A stretch of 64,000 nt of DNA from Chlamydoabsidia padenii (GCA_025330725.1 JAIWND010000041.1:1-64000); one strand, 5' to 3'; positions 40,601-52,077 are shown, numbered from the stretch's first letter. The notes: generated from the sequence alone by a model not told the origin. A program made the numbers and translations.

Positions 40601-41205
40601 TATCGTGAGAAATAGACAGACGGTTATAAAATAAAATAGAAAAGGTACGCATGAATAACAACTTGAAAACCCGCCGCATGATTGCGGAATTTGAAAAACT
40701 TTGCAGTAAAGCATTTTAGTTGCCTTTTGTGGCTTTACATTCAAATACAATCATAAACAATATTGTTCAAGCTAGATGATGTTGGTTACTATATACCATT
40801 TCTATGTAGATGAAATTTATGTATGTTATTTCCACTATTCATTGGCAAAAGTCATTTAAAGCATGTGAAGTAAAATACTGAGACGCCCTTACTCAACTTG
40901 GTTTGAACAAACTTTTTTTTTTGAAACTGCCATTCTTTACACCGTGTTTAGATAAAAAAGTTGTTTGTTGTTTCCTGTTATGACTCTGTAAACTTTAATA
41001 TGTACAATCACTATCATTTATTTTGTAGAGTGATTTAAGATTGAGATGATTAGACGGGATTTCAAAACAAGTGTGGCTTCTACATGCTAGAAATTTTTAA
41101 AAAGACATGATTGAATACCCGCCGCGTGACATTTAGTTTTAACGGGCATTTATCAGTGCTCATCATATCACTACGTGCGGAATACTACGTGTCCCTAACA
41201 ATTCC
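37625..41205 (+). mobile_element. Mutator-like element MULE-1, decayed
   Basis: Terminal inverted repeats are clear. Left 37625-37665 (GGAATTGTTAGGAACACGTG...) pairs with right 41165-41205 with about four mismatches in 41. A second inverted block, TAAATGCCCGTTAAAA onward, occurs at about 37713-37756 and 41112-41155. The enclosed 3.58 kb carries a broken MULE transposase. No unambiguous target duplication is visible at the ends. Confidence 0.82.
37838..40222 (+). pseudogene. MULE transposase (broken) of MULE-1
   Basis: Multi-exon plus-strand transposase. An N-terminal DNA-binding part has LFLCDHSGKP and SIKVQCTAKL with a His/Cys pattern. The catalytic core shows the first Asp in NAVEWSLDSTHKIC, the second in VKQIVIDCSAVEMAAI and the CHWHIKRAWDVN step. 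A SWIM-type zinc finger is seen in CSCPYDKGICRHMFLIAR near 39820, then an ACC/ACT-coded poly-Thr tract. Damage: an in-frame TAA at about 38123, a phase mismatch across the intron near 39100, and a frameshift near 39470 just before YLGKSRNLRVDRI. There is no OTU domain at the C terminus, in contrast with MULE-2. Confidence 0.82.
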
Positions 41206-41583
41206 GTTTTTCAAATGCCATTTGTCTTTGGTCTTCATCGGAATACGAATTGTTTTTCAGGCGATTTAAGGGCGTTCCGATTTTTCACGAAAATCTTTTA
41301 GTCAAACAGCATGCATAATAATTCATGCAAAAATAAAACAAAGTCAGACCAACAAATTGATGTATAGTGTGTTTATTTGTAAAATATATAAAGAGAGTCA
41401 GGTGATAAGTAAATTCTAGTTCTGAAAGTCTAATTCTAAAAGTAAAGATTATGTAAAGGGGAGAAGTTAAAAGTGTGGTTCATTGGTACTTATTGGATTA
41501 GTCGTTGATTCCAGCCTTGGCGCAATTGGGACTATAAATAGAATCACTCTTTAGGAAGGGCCGTTTTCCTGCTTCAAGTGTGA
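41206..41583. other. spacer, no gene
   Basis: AT-rich DNA between the right end of MULE-1 and the OTU relic. I see nothing coding. Confidence 0.4.
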
Positions 41584-42515
41584 TCAAGTTTTGCAAGTAG
41601 TATTGTTGAGAGGCCCATACATTGTATGTGTTTCTATTGGCACCCGGAAAACGTCGACAGCAAGTTGTCCACAGTCAGGGGGTACAGAACCAATACTCAG
41701 ATGGAACAAAGCCATCTTCATCGTATGATAATGTATCCCGTGTTTTGCCAAAGTCGGATATCGAATACTGCTTGTAAAATGTAGCACCTTCCAAGAGAAT
41801 TTCCAGTATCGTCTTCTTCACCTGGAGTACTGAATTTGATCGTTGAATAGATTTTGGGTAATACACCGGAAGCCACAGTTACCATCACCAGATGGATTAA
41901 ACACATCGATGATCTAGGTAGAAGGGAGTGTTTTAGAGAAGGAGAGAAAGGGTCACCGTTTCTTGAGATCTCTAAAATGAATAAAGAAAGGGGTCAGCAT
42001 ACAACAACAACAACAACAAAACATTTGGTAAACTTACATTGCCTTCAAGGTCTTTCTTTGCTCTCTTCTTTGCTTTGCTTCGATTTCCATTCGTTCTTCG
42101 GCAATCAAGCCGCTTTTCGTGGAAGGAGGCCTACCTTTTGTCTTCGTCACCACAGTTGAGGCTTCATAGCCATGAGCAGATCATTTCCCTTTTGCGCCGA
42201 TAACAATACCACCTTCAGGTGATCGGAAATATCAGAAATTTGCTGAATGGTGATATCTAAATTGAGAAGATTATAGATGGCCTTGACATGTTGGTAACAG
42301 GTGTCAAGTAATTATGGCTTTGCATTGTTTCTACCTTGACCAATGTCAGTGGAGCTGGTGATAGTGACATTGTCAGTTTTGTTGGTAGTGTGAGGAGTGT
42401 GAGACGTATTGGTGATGTCGTCGTCATTATTTAGAATGATAGTGCTTTTGGTGGTGTCAAACTTTTTTCCGATTCCGAGTTGAAGAGTTCGTTGAGTGTT
42501 GTTTGGTAATGTCAT
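41584..42515 (-). pseudogene. OTU cysteine-protease relic, MULE-derived
   Basis: Minus-strand remnant matching the C-terminal third of the MULE-2 product. KGRPPSTKSGLIAEERMEIE (about 42120) corresponds to KGRQPNTKRTAIKLEIEQEN. DVFNPSGDGNCGFRC (about 41890) corresponds to the catalytic-Cys segment VWDPKKDGNCGFRC. EYWFCTPDCGQLAVDVFRVP (about 41690) corresponds to ALWFEDPVMSQLAADTFIQP. At least two frameshifts break the frame, one after LFNDQIQYSR. A leader starting MTLPNNTQRTLQLG (42515) is joined by a plausible intron. The region sits between a MULE end at 41205 and a MULE-end-like sequence at 42585-42622, so it may be the remainder of a third element. Confidence 0.78.
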
Positions 42516-42584
42516 AATATTGAGTAGAGAAGTCAGAGATTAAATCCCGCTTTTTTTTTATTCCAAATTTGAAATCCCGTCAAA

Positions 42585-42622
42585 AAATCTCTACGTGCGA
42601 GATTCCTACGTGGGTTATTCTT
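42585..42622. repeat. stray MULE terminus next to the dynactin p25 start
   Basis: AATCTCTACGTGCGAGATTC followed by CTACGTGGG resembles the right terminus of MULE-1 at 41168-41200 (ATCACTACGTGCGGAATACT, then ACGTGTCCC). Flanking GAAATCCCGTC also parallels the left MULE-1 end. It ends about 28 bp before the start codon at 42651. Confidence 0.6.
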
Positions 42623-42650
42623 TCTTCTCTTCATCCAACAAAACTTCAAC

Positions 42651-43563
42651 ATGGAGCTGTCAACAGTGTACTATAATCGCGCCGAGTACATTGAAACTGT
42701 AAGTAATACAATCATTACTGGCTCTAGTAAGATGACTTGTAACAGTCTTCAAACACGACATGAACTAACATTAATGTTTGGTATTAGGATACAGGCAACA
42801 AAGTCAGTAGAAAGTCTGTCATTTGTGGCAGTCAGAACATTATTCTTGGTGGCAAGGTGAAAAAAAAAGCAACATCTCTGACTGTAGTGAAACTCATCCC
42901 TTTTTTTAAAGACTATTATACAAACGGACTGTGTCATTCGAGGTGACTTGCGCAGAACAGGTAGTGGACATGCTGTGGTCATTGCCATTGGACGGTACTG
43001 TTTACTCTCACAAAAATCCATCATACGACCTCCTTACAAAACATACAAAGGGTAAAAAGTAAAACTGATCAACATGTTGTCTTTTTTTTTTATAACTTAC
43101 ACTTTATTTATATATAATAGAATATTCAGCTATTATCCTATGAAGATCGGTGAACATGTGACTATCGGTGAAGGAAGTATTATTGAAGCAGCTACCATAG
43201 GATCTTATGTCAGCATTGGAAAGAACTGTATCATTGTAATTAACATCTCTTGAATGAATGAATGACATTTAATCAACATTTTATACTTTACAATAGGGTC
43301 GATTTGCTATAATTAAAGATTGTTGCTGTATCACGGATAACACTGTTATTGCTCCCAATACTGTCGTACCTTCCTTCTCGGTATATTCAGGATCCCCAGG
43401 TAAAAAAAAAAAAAAAAAAAAAAAAAAATAGGCATCCCATGACTTGAACCACCTCTATTCTTCTTTTATAGGCACTTATCAAGACGAACTCCCGGAATGC
43501 ACACAAGAACTCTATGAAAACAAGAGCAAGGATTACTATGCCAAATTCACACCAATAGATTAG
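42651..43563 (+). CDS. dynactin subunit 5 (p25)
   Basis: Subunit of the pointed-end complex of dynactin, the adaptor that lets dynein bind cargo. Six exons close in frame: 42651-42698, 42788-42856, 42912-43051, 43121-43235, 43297-43399, 43472-43563 (188 aa). The protein is a left-handed beta-helix of hexapeptide repeats, seen in [40 protein letters not shown] and [20 protein letters not shown]. The start [20 protein letters not shown] and segment [10 protein letters not shown] are typical of p25 rather than p27. Length matches the family. The proximal promoter appears to include a MULE terminus. Confidence 0.94.
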
Positions 43564-43789
43564 ATACATTTGATTATACCCTTTTACTCCCTCGTAATAT
43601 TAACTTGCCCACCTTACTATTTGTTTATTTGAAATAAAAATGATCGAAAGTTTGTTTGATAAAATAAATGTAATTGTTTAATTTAGGGAAATATGAATAG
43701 GAAGATATAACTCATTTTATATTTCATTACTGTTCTTCTTCTTCTTTTTAAAACTCGGACACAATCTCTTTTCACTTTTTGATATAGAG

Positions 43790-46700
43790 ATGAAAATTTG
43801 GTTATCACTGTGTTTACTAAGCATCGAATGGGCAACAGTAATCGCAGACCCGTGGATACAAAATGCATATATTATAGAATTTGAACCCCCGCTTCATAAT
43901 GCACACCTTCAGCGGCGTCGTAATACATTTTATAATGATCTCACTTTTCACAACATTAGTTATCATATCCGACAAGAATTTCAATTTATCAATGCCATTT
44001 CTATTTCCTTTGATACTGATCAAGATGTCAATTTATTTATGAAACAGACAAAAGGGATCAAGCAAAAGTGGCCTGTGGTAAGCGGACATTTAAAATATGC
44101 TTTTTTCTTTTCTTTTTTGTCCTCACTCTTCTTTTAGCGATCGGTAGCGACGCCCAATGTAGGTTTTGTATCTTCGGCTCAAGACAAACTTCCTTCTTCA
44201 TTATTTGGTTTTTATAATGAAACGGGTGTTAATCGTGTGCGTGAAGAATTTAAGTAAGTTTTAAACCACCGTACAATGGACTTTATAGATCTTCACCTCA
44301 TTCTTCTTCCCTGCTTATAGTTTACTAGGCAAAGGAATCAAGGTTGGGATTATTGATACTGGTAAAAAATAAAAAACATGGTGTTTATAAAGTGACAGTA
44401 CTGACTTTTATTATTATTATTGGTAGGCATCGATTATACTCACCCTGCGCTTGGTGGCTGCTTTGGTCAAGGCTGCCGAGTAGCTGTTGGTTATGACTTT
44501 GTTGGTGACGATTATAATGGTGAAAACGATGCTGTCCCTGATACTGATCCTGTTGATAATTGTAATGGGCATGGAACTCATGTTGCAGGTAAGAATTATG
44601 CAATGTTGGCACCAACAATTGATTTTTGTCAATCACTTTTTTTCTCTCTCTCTCTCTTTATCTGTAGGTATTGTTGGCGCGAACGATCAGATTAAAAACT
44701 TTACTGGTATTACTCCTGAAGGTAAAGATACACAAAGATATCTCCCCGCCATCCAACTCGCTTTATTTTTTTTATTTTTATTTTTATTTTTTTAACTGTA
44801 GTGACATTTGGTGCCTACAGAATCTTTGGGTGTACTGGTAGTAGCGCGGATGATATTATTATGAAGGCGATGGAAAAAGCTTACTTGGACGGTATGGATG
44901 TGATCAATATGTCCTTGGGTGACAATGGATGGCCTGAGTCTCCTGCTTCGGTCTTGGCTGATAAACTCTCTTTATTGGGAATGGCTGTCTGTGCGGCGGC
45001 TGGGAATGAAGGTGAAAAGGGGATATTCGAAGTGGGTGCACCTTCACTTGGTCGACATGCTATTTCTATTGCAAGTGTGGATAACTCCATGATACTAGCT
45101 CATTCGATACAACAAGGCGATAATCATTATGGTAATAAAATAAATATAAAAAAAAGGATATATAAAATGTTCAGGGACGACCCATCTAAATCTCGAACTC
45201 TCTCTGAGCAGGCTACACCACGACCAATGGAAAATCCTTTGACATTGAAGATGCTTATATTATACCGATCTCCAATACATTTTTACCTGAAAATGATGGT
45301 TGTAATCCCCTTGCTATGGATCTTAAAGGCAAAGTGGCCTTGATTGCTCGGGGCGGATGTGTATTTGCAATCAAAGTACAACATGCTCAACAAGCGGGTG
45401 CACTGGGCGTACTTGTCTACAACAATAACTTTGGCTTTTTGACTCCGTCTGCTCAAGCATCTGATATCACTATTCCTTGTGGTGGTCTTTCTCAAGAAGA
45501 TGGCAAAAGTCTCTTTGACAATGCAATGAATCAACACCCCAACCTTGAGAAGTACGTCTTTTTGAAGAACGATATGGGCTTCACAACTCCAACATCAGGT
45601 ACCTCCCAGGGAAAAAGAAATCAGGCAAATACTGATCTCTTCTTATCTTTGTTAGGTCTGATCAGCTCCTTCAGTTCATGGGGTCTCGGTCCTGATCTTA
45701 GTATCAAACCCGATATCACTGCACCTGGTGGTCTTATCTACTCGACGTAAATAATAATAATAATAATAATAATCGAATAGACAGTAAGCGTACTCACCTC
45801 ATCTTTTTTTGTTTAATGCAACAACATTATCTAGTTACCCGGTAAAACTCGGATCATATGCTACACTCAGGTAAAAATACAAATGATAATTAGCAACTCG
45901 TACCCCCAACTGACGATGACCATTTCATTATTAGTGGAACAAGTATGGCAAGTCCGTTTGTTGCTGGTATTGTCGCTCTACTATATGAATCTCGTGGCAG
46001 TGGGCGTAGCTTCAACTCTGATGAACTTCGAACAAGACTGATCAACAATGCTCATCCCGTACTACCCATGGGCTTGGATGTCCCTGAATCAGTGGCACGA
46101 CAAGGAGGCGGATTGGTGGATATCTACCAGGCGATCAAATCGACCACCTCATTATCACCCGAACATCTTCGACTCAATGATACAGCACATGGCTCACCTG
46201 ATCATCACTACACATTCACCATCACCAACAAGGATCGCATGGAAGCCGAATATAACATTTCTCATTGGGCTTCCACCACCGTACAAGGGTATGAACAAAA
46301 CACGGTCAGTCGAATCATCACGCCATTGTCTAAACCCAGAATGATCCCTAGTCATCAAGCCGATGCAAAAGTCATTATTCCGACGCCTATCATCACATTG
46401 CTACCCAACGATAGTGTGAATGTGACGGTGCAGATCATGCCTCCTTCTCCTTCCTATTCGACTCCGTCCATCTATTCTGGCTATTTAGCGATCAAAAAGC
46501 AAGGTGGGGAAACACTGTATCTTCCTTATGCCGGTCTCACCTCCAGTCTATCGTCTCTGCCTGTGCTTTTAATGAACGAATCCATGCCGTTTGTGTTTGG
46601 CAACCAAGTCGATCCCAAGTCAGATACACCGGCTTTCATATCCTTCCAACTGGCTCAGGCGTCCCAAGTGGTAATGGTCACAGTGGTGGATGCTGATAAT

Positions 46701-47057
46701 ACTACCAAGTCTTTTGGATGGATACCTGGGGGCTCATCCAGTTATGTCGGCCGAAATGATCTCAATAATCCTACGGATGTATACACTTTACCTTGGTACG
46801 GGACGGTGGTGTCTGTGCGTGAATTGGCAGTCAGTGACTTGGACTCGGCCTCGTCATCCTTGTATGCTGGTAGGGCATTCCATCCTTATGCTTTTGCCGC
46901 GTCCGTTGGGTCTTCTATGAAGAATCATGTACAGGCGGGTAATGCTTTACCTCCTGGTGCTTACCGACTGCAAATCATGGCTTTGCATGCTTTTGGTGAT
47001 GAACATGTCTTGGATCATTATGATCGATGGATATCCCCTGTTATAAATGTAGTTTAG
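43790..47057 (+). CDS. secreted subtilisin-like serine protease with PA domain
   Basis: About ten exons on the plus strand. A signal peptide ([18 protein letters not shown]) and an inhibitor-like propeptide of about 80 residues precede the catalytic domain. The triad is visible: Asp in [17 protein letters not shown], His in [16 protein letters not shown] and Ser in [16 protein letters not shown], with the oxyanion Asn in [13 protein letters not shown] protease-associated (PA) domain is inserted between His and Ser ([32 protein letters not shown]), the Vpr/C5a-peptidase arrangement. A C-terminal beta-rich region with several N-glycosylation sites follows and ends at 47057. Likely an extracellular or cell-wall nutrient protease. 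Splices I checked are in phase, including the one between NHY and GYTTTNGKS. Confidence 0.92.
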
Positions 47058-47309
47058 CTGTATTTTCTTCTTCTTTTAACTTGTAGGTGTTTTTATTCTT
47101 CTTTTAAGTAACAAATAAACAATAGACCTTTTTTTTTTTACAGTCAATGCAAAAAACCCCCAAGACAAAATCACTTTTTTAAAATCAGACCAATCATATT
47201 CTTTAAACGCGCAACTTTAATTTTGCAACGATTAGTCGGATAAAATGAAAATGTCAGTGAAAAAAATTGCGGATGTGTACGTGAAATTCCTTTTAGCTTA
47301 CCATAAGTA

Positions 47310-47351
47310 CAGTAGTAAACTACTGCGTCGAACAACCTTCCCAAGGAAGGT
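47310..47351 (-). ncRNA. two adjacent perfect hairpins at the Fanzor 3' end (candidate omega-RNA part)
   Basis: CAGTAGT-AA-ACTACTG (47310-47325) and ACCTTCC-CAA-GGAAGGT (47335-47351) are perfect 7-bp stems with 2- and 3-nt loops. They sit just at and inside the last codons of the Fanzor frame, 70-130 nt from the inverted repeat at 47222. In TnpB and Fanzor systems the guide RNA scaffold is encoded at this place, running through the element end. Assignment as RNA is inference. Confidence 0.35.
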
Positions 47352-47446
47352 AGTGCGTCATAACCGCGTTCCAAAGATTGGCGTCACCGAATAAGCGCTC
47401 GAACAAAGCTGATGCTGTTATTGTTGTTATTGTTATTGTTATTGTT

Positions 47447-47533
<87 letters not shown>

Positions 47534-49326
47534 GATGGCGTGAAAGCAGGGTAATCAACCTTGGTCGCCATTTTGTAAACCCCTTTTTTCAAAATGTTAA
47601 TCGCAGCATATATTTGATCCCGCCCTCGCGAGGCAAACCCTTTTCTTCTTCCGATGCAGTCAGGTTTGATACACACAACGATGCCGAGATTTAGCTTGCT
47701 GCTGTGCTGCCGCCGTGGGTGTACCACCCGAGAGCCGCACAAACAACAAAGTTTTGAAGTAAGGTATTCGTTTGTGTCATGGACTTGTGCTTTCGAAGCG
47801 GCGGAGTGTTGCAAATTGGTTGTGCTTTGGCGCTGGTGTCCTTTTATTCTTGAACCATGACCTTGGCCAGCATCACCATAGAGTGGTCTTTCTTTTTGAT
47901 TTCGAGCTGATTTCGTATCAGTTTTGTTGACGCCAAAGAATATGCCTTGCTTGTGAATCGTTCTGTGTCATTTATGTGCTTCTTCATCCATGGGGATTGG
48001 TAGAATGCTTGGAGACGATGTCGGTCTCCTTGACTTTCAAGTATGTTTTTGATGTAGGTCTGGTACTGATCATCTTGTTTTTTATGCTCTTGTCCAATCT
48101 CCGAGAGATATTGTTCAATGGCATTGATAATGTTTTGCTCCTTCTTATTATTCAAAACATGTTGATGGTGATTCGTTCGTGAATGGCTGCTGATTCTCCA
48201 AGCCCGGATGTCCTGTGAGGTTACCTTCATGATCTTCATTATTGGCTTCCACTTTGACGATCTACTTCTTCTTGCAAAGGGGTGAACTGGTTTGCCAAAA
48301 GCAGATACCACCCTATTTGCGGACCATTCATTAACACAGCTTTCGCCATTGTTTTGAGGCCCGGATCCACGTCAATATATTTGGTATTATCTTGACGTAT
48401 ATAGGGTGTGGATGGGGATGTTGAGGAGGATAATAAGATTTTGGGTGATGATGTCAATGATAGTGAAGCCTTTAGATCGTTATACAAAAGAGCCTTTTTT
48501 TTGTTGATATCACTGATTTGACGGTAGTTTGTAAGTGTGTCTTTGATTTTCCCATGAATGTCCAGTTTTGTATCCATCCGCTTTTTGATCAGTTTGTTTT
48601 TTACAATTTAGCGGACTTTACCTTTGAAGATGAAGATATACAATGAGCTGCACAATATTGGGCATTTCATAAACTACATCTGACGCTATACGCATAATAT
48701 CATGATACTGATTTTTGAAAAGAGGTTTCAGGATGTTTGTTTGCCATAACCATTTTGATCTTTTCATCAGTTTTCACCCGTTTGATGGTAAGCCGTTCAG
48801 TGCTTCCCGACTGCTTTCGCTTACTTGGACCCGTAAATATTGCTGCTTGCTTGATTCACCAGGAAAATTTTGTTGAAAGCTATTGTAGAGTTTTCCACAA
48901 CATTCTGACGACAATTATTCATCATAGGGTAGTACTTCTGGTCACATATTCTCTTCATATGTGCTTTTGTTGTCTTTGTAGGCTCATCTATATAAAAGTC
49001 AACAGTTTGTAAATACGTAAAGTCATATGCCTTTGGCCATATTCCTTTTTACCTTGTCCATTTCGACTACCCTGACGTTCGTTCCATATATCGGCAGCCT
49101 TGTCGTATACGTTGGGGATATATTTTATGCTTACTTCGCTATTTTTCATCAAGTCAACAAAATCTCCTTCGCTCAGTTCGGTCCGTCCTTGTCTTTTCTT
49201 TACTTGTGAGGTGAAGAACTCCAATTGTTCACTGAAGGTCAGTGGAATAAAATATTTGCAAAGCTCGTAGTAATCATCGTCGCGATCTTTGTAAGCATCC
49301 TCAGTGTTTCGAGGGTTGACACTCAT
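47320..49326 (-). pseudogene. Fanzor-type (eukaryotic TnpB-like) RNA-guided nuclease, broken
   Basis: Minus-strand relic of a Fanzor, the eukaryotic relatives of TnpB that cut DNA with an omega-RNA guide. Segments in order: an N-terminal part (49326-48988) continued by helical NQYHDIMRIASDVVYEMPNI (about 48680); RuvC-I in YIDVDPGLKTMAKAVLMNGP (about 48380); VTSQDIRAWRISSHSRTNHH (about 48210); LYGDAGQGHGSRIKGHQRQS (about 47880), the glycine-rich region of RuvC-II; then NEYLTSKLCCLCGSRVVHP and VVCIKPDCIG forming the C4 zinc finger, and RGRDQIYAAINIL with the RuvC-III Asp (about 47590). The C terminus is extended by a TTG-repeat-coded poly-Thr tract. Frames change near 48700, 48250 and 47890. 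The one at 48250 could be a 46-nt intron, the others look like mutations. The assignment rests on motif order and the TS..C..C and RD..AA.NI signatures. Confidence 0.75.
47418..47533. repeat. TTG/TTA trinucleotide microsatellite
   Basis: About 38 trinucleotide units, mostly TTG with TTA at one end. On the minus strand they add a Thr/Ile tract to the C terminus of the Fanzor relic after its catalytic part. Confidence 0.95.
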
Positions 49327-49927
49327 AGGTCGTCAGTGATTTGTATAGATCAAAAAAAAAAATAGGAAAAAGTTTTTAAAAGATGAAAGATATTGGATGG
49401 AAGTGAAGTAGCTTTGTAAAAGATGAATTATAAAAGAATTTTGAGCGGAAGAGAAGTTTGCAAAGCATGAATGTCTCTGAACCTTTCATTGATTTATTAA
49501 ACTTTGTGTTGTACAAAGTTCAAACCCAGAAGTTTTATGTATTATGCATAGATCGGTAATCATAGAAAGGATGGTCGATCATCTTCCTGTGAAAAGACAT
49601 TGCTGGCAAGAAAAAAAAAAGGGGGGGGGGTCAATCATGAACAAATGTCTGTATGTGTAGGTAGAATCGATCAACTAAACTTTGCAGTTGCGTTATATAA
49701 ATCAAAGAAAGATTTTTTTTATATTTGTAAAAGTTAATTTTTTATTTAAAGAATGGATTAACGGAAGGGATAAAGTAAAGAGAGGATTAAAAGTCTATAG
49801 AAAGGGAGGAGGAATTTAGCTAAACTAAGTGGATAATAAAGAGAGGATTGAGGTAATTATGGATTGAATGATTTAATGTTCATCGAAAGGAATGGATTGT
49901 AGTTTATAGGACCAATTGTTTGACTAG

Positions 49928-50224
49928 ATGCCCACCAGGGCCACAGAGAAGATAGTAAGAGCCTTACATAGAGGGAGAGAAAGATGTCGAACCAGAATAG
50001 TATCCCATATACGTCGTTTGGTTGGGCAATGGTATATAAAGTCACCACATCTTCCTTTTGTTAACACTGTATACAAAGTGGTTCTTGATCATGGACTTTG
50101 GCCAGTAGATATTGTAAAGATAGCTTGTGACAGAGGACTTTATACCACATCGTTCGTGCATGGGACATATTGGCGCCGACCAGAAGGACTTGATGATCTT
50201 GATTTTCACAGCATGTTTGTATGA
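49928..50224 (+). CDS. unrecognised open frame inside the Fanzor element
   Basis: A 98-codon frame running divergently from the Fanzor gene and lying between it and the right inverted repeat. It contains CRTRIVSHIRRLVGQWYIKS and YWRRPEGLDDLDFHSMF. A further Cys-rich stretch, ISCRYNCLRRCRGC, follows at about 50370 in another frame. I know no family for either. It could be an accessory or transposase remnant, or chance. Confidence 0.25.
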   Translation: MPTRATEKIVRALHRGRERCRTRIVSHIRRLVGQWYIKSPHLPFVNTVYKVVLDHGLWPVDIVKIACDRGLYTTSFVHGTYWRRPEGLDDLDFHSMFV

Positions 50225-50769
50225 TAGAAGGCTACCTACCAGCTATGTGATACAATCATAGTTGTAAGTGTTGAGACCAAATAGGAGCGGAAGCCAAAAC
50301 ATTAATTAATGTCGCCAAAGAAAAATCCTGATGAAGTTCCACATCCATGGTTGCATGTGGCGACAGGTTGGAGAATCAGTTGTCGATACAATTGTCTTAG
50401 AAGATGTCGTGGCTGTGTCACTTCGGAAGGGATCTTTGGACGTAAGTTTGCTTGTTGTGCATGATACTGAAAAGAGAAGAGGTTTATTTCGGCGGTGCTG
50501 ACGGAATACTATACTTCAACCTCCGACTAATCGTTGCAAATGTCGGGATTTGAATGTGTTCGTTTCTTTTGAATGATCCTTTTGTTATTCGGATCTTCTT
50601 GTAATCCTACATAATTAAAAAAGAAAAAGATCCATTTCCTCAAAGGTAATGTTTTGAACAATAGAAAATGAACATTTGGGGAGTAGGGAAGGAGTCATAA
50701 AGTGGAGATGATGGGTAGAAAAAAGATATTGTAATAATAATTGATTCTTTTTTATAATAGTGTGCGATA

Positions 50770-52039
50770 ATGGAACAAAGACCTAAACGACAAAGCTCGA
50801 CAAACATTGACTATAGAATAAGGATTCGCCCGATACGTGAACCAAAGGTAAATGAATAGAAAGTTGCTCATGTTTGATCTACTTTTTTTATTAACTCGTT
50901 AGCTTTTCTTGAACTAGCTAAAAATCATTCATCAAGGTACTTCTCAATCCTCCGATCTTGACAGCAGCAGCGACAATACGACTCGTGTAAAAAAGGATTG
51001 TCTTCAACTATTGGATGCTATTAATCAACTACAAGACCCTGAAGAGTAAGTTGATTTATTTTGCCCCAGAAAACGTAGTGCACCCTATTAATTCATTTTT
51101 CTATATAGTGGCACCTATCTTAATTCTCTATTCCTAAAACTACCTTCAAGAAAACTCTATGAAGACTATTATCAAGTGATCAAGAATCCCATTGCCCTTG
51201 ATACTATCACTGTAAGTTACCAAGCTGATTAATCTACCTGTTTTAACCCCTTTTTATATATTAGGACAAGGTGAATAAGAACAAATACATGTCTTTGGAT
51301 GATATGAAAAGTGATGTTCTATTGATGATCGCCAATGCAAAAAAGTATAATTTGGAGGAATCACAAGTATATCAAGATGCGATCGAAATGCAGGTAAAAT
51401 AAGAAGAAGAGGAGAAGAATAGAAAAAGTCTAGTTGGTTTATGCAAAAACTAATGGGGATTTAATTAGAAACTGGTAAAAACGTGGGCATTAGGAAGCAA
51501 AAAACGAAGGACAAGTCGTTCAACATCAACAGACAACAAACCATCATCTTTACCAGGCAAGAATGTCCTCAAGCTACCTGGTGGTGCATTCTCATCATCA
51601 ACACCTACCCACTCTCCGACCATTCGTATCAAAACTACTAGTCCACAATCAAAAAGTAAGTTGGACGTATTATTCTATACTACAGCATGAATTAATGTCT
51701 CTCTTTCTTTGTTATAGGTTTAAAACCTTTGATGACGGCCATTGAAAATGAAGATGAGAAAACGGCGTTGAATATATTAATGAAGGATCCTACTATTGAT
51801 CCGAATCAATTGGTGGAGGTCAACTTGTTTGATGATACATTCACTTGGGGCCCATTACATGCAGCTTGTTATTATGGGTTGATGGAAATTTGTAAAGTAC
51901 TTTTGGCACGTGGAGCGGATGTGGAACTCAATGATACTTGGTACTCTGCTACACCTCTTGGATGGGCTGCTTATGGTGGTAAGTGGGGGAGGGCTTGATG
52001 TATTTGTTTTGTTTGTTTTTTACTCATGATTCTTTCATA

Positions 52040-52077
<38 letters not shown>

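Larger units (their letters stand above)
47222..50540. mobile_element. candidate Fanzor-carrying element bounded by 19-bp inverted repeats
   Basis: TTTGCAACGATTAGTCGGA at 47222-47240 recurs exactly in inverted orientation at 50522-50540. The two copies flank the Fanzor relic and one short plus-strand open frame, enclosing 3.32 kb. A 19-bp exact inverted match so placed is unlikely by chance. No target duplication is apparent, and no second copy is available to confirm the ends, so the boundaries are provisional. Confidence 0.55.

Noticed and set aside
47418..47533. A CRISPR-like array near the nuclease relic
   Set aside because: The repeat is a simple TTG microsatellite without spacers, and Fanzor systems do not use arrays.
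50770..51660. Reading the first bromodomain exons and the ankyrin part as two genes
   Set aside because: The exons join in phase across 51655 and 51718 and no stop or start lies between.
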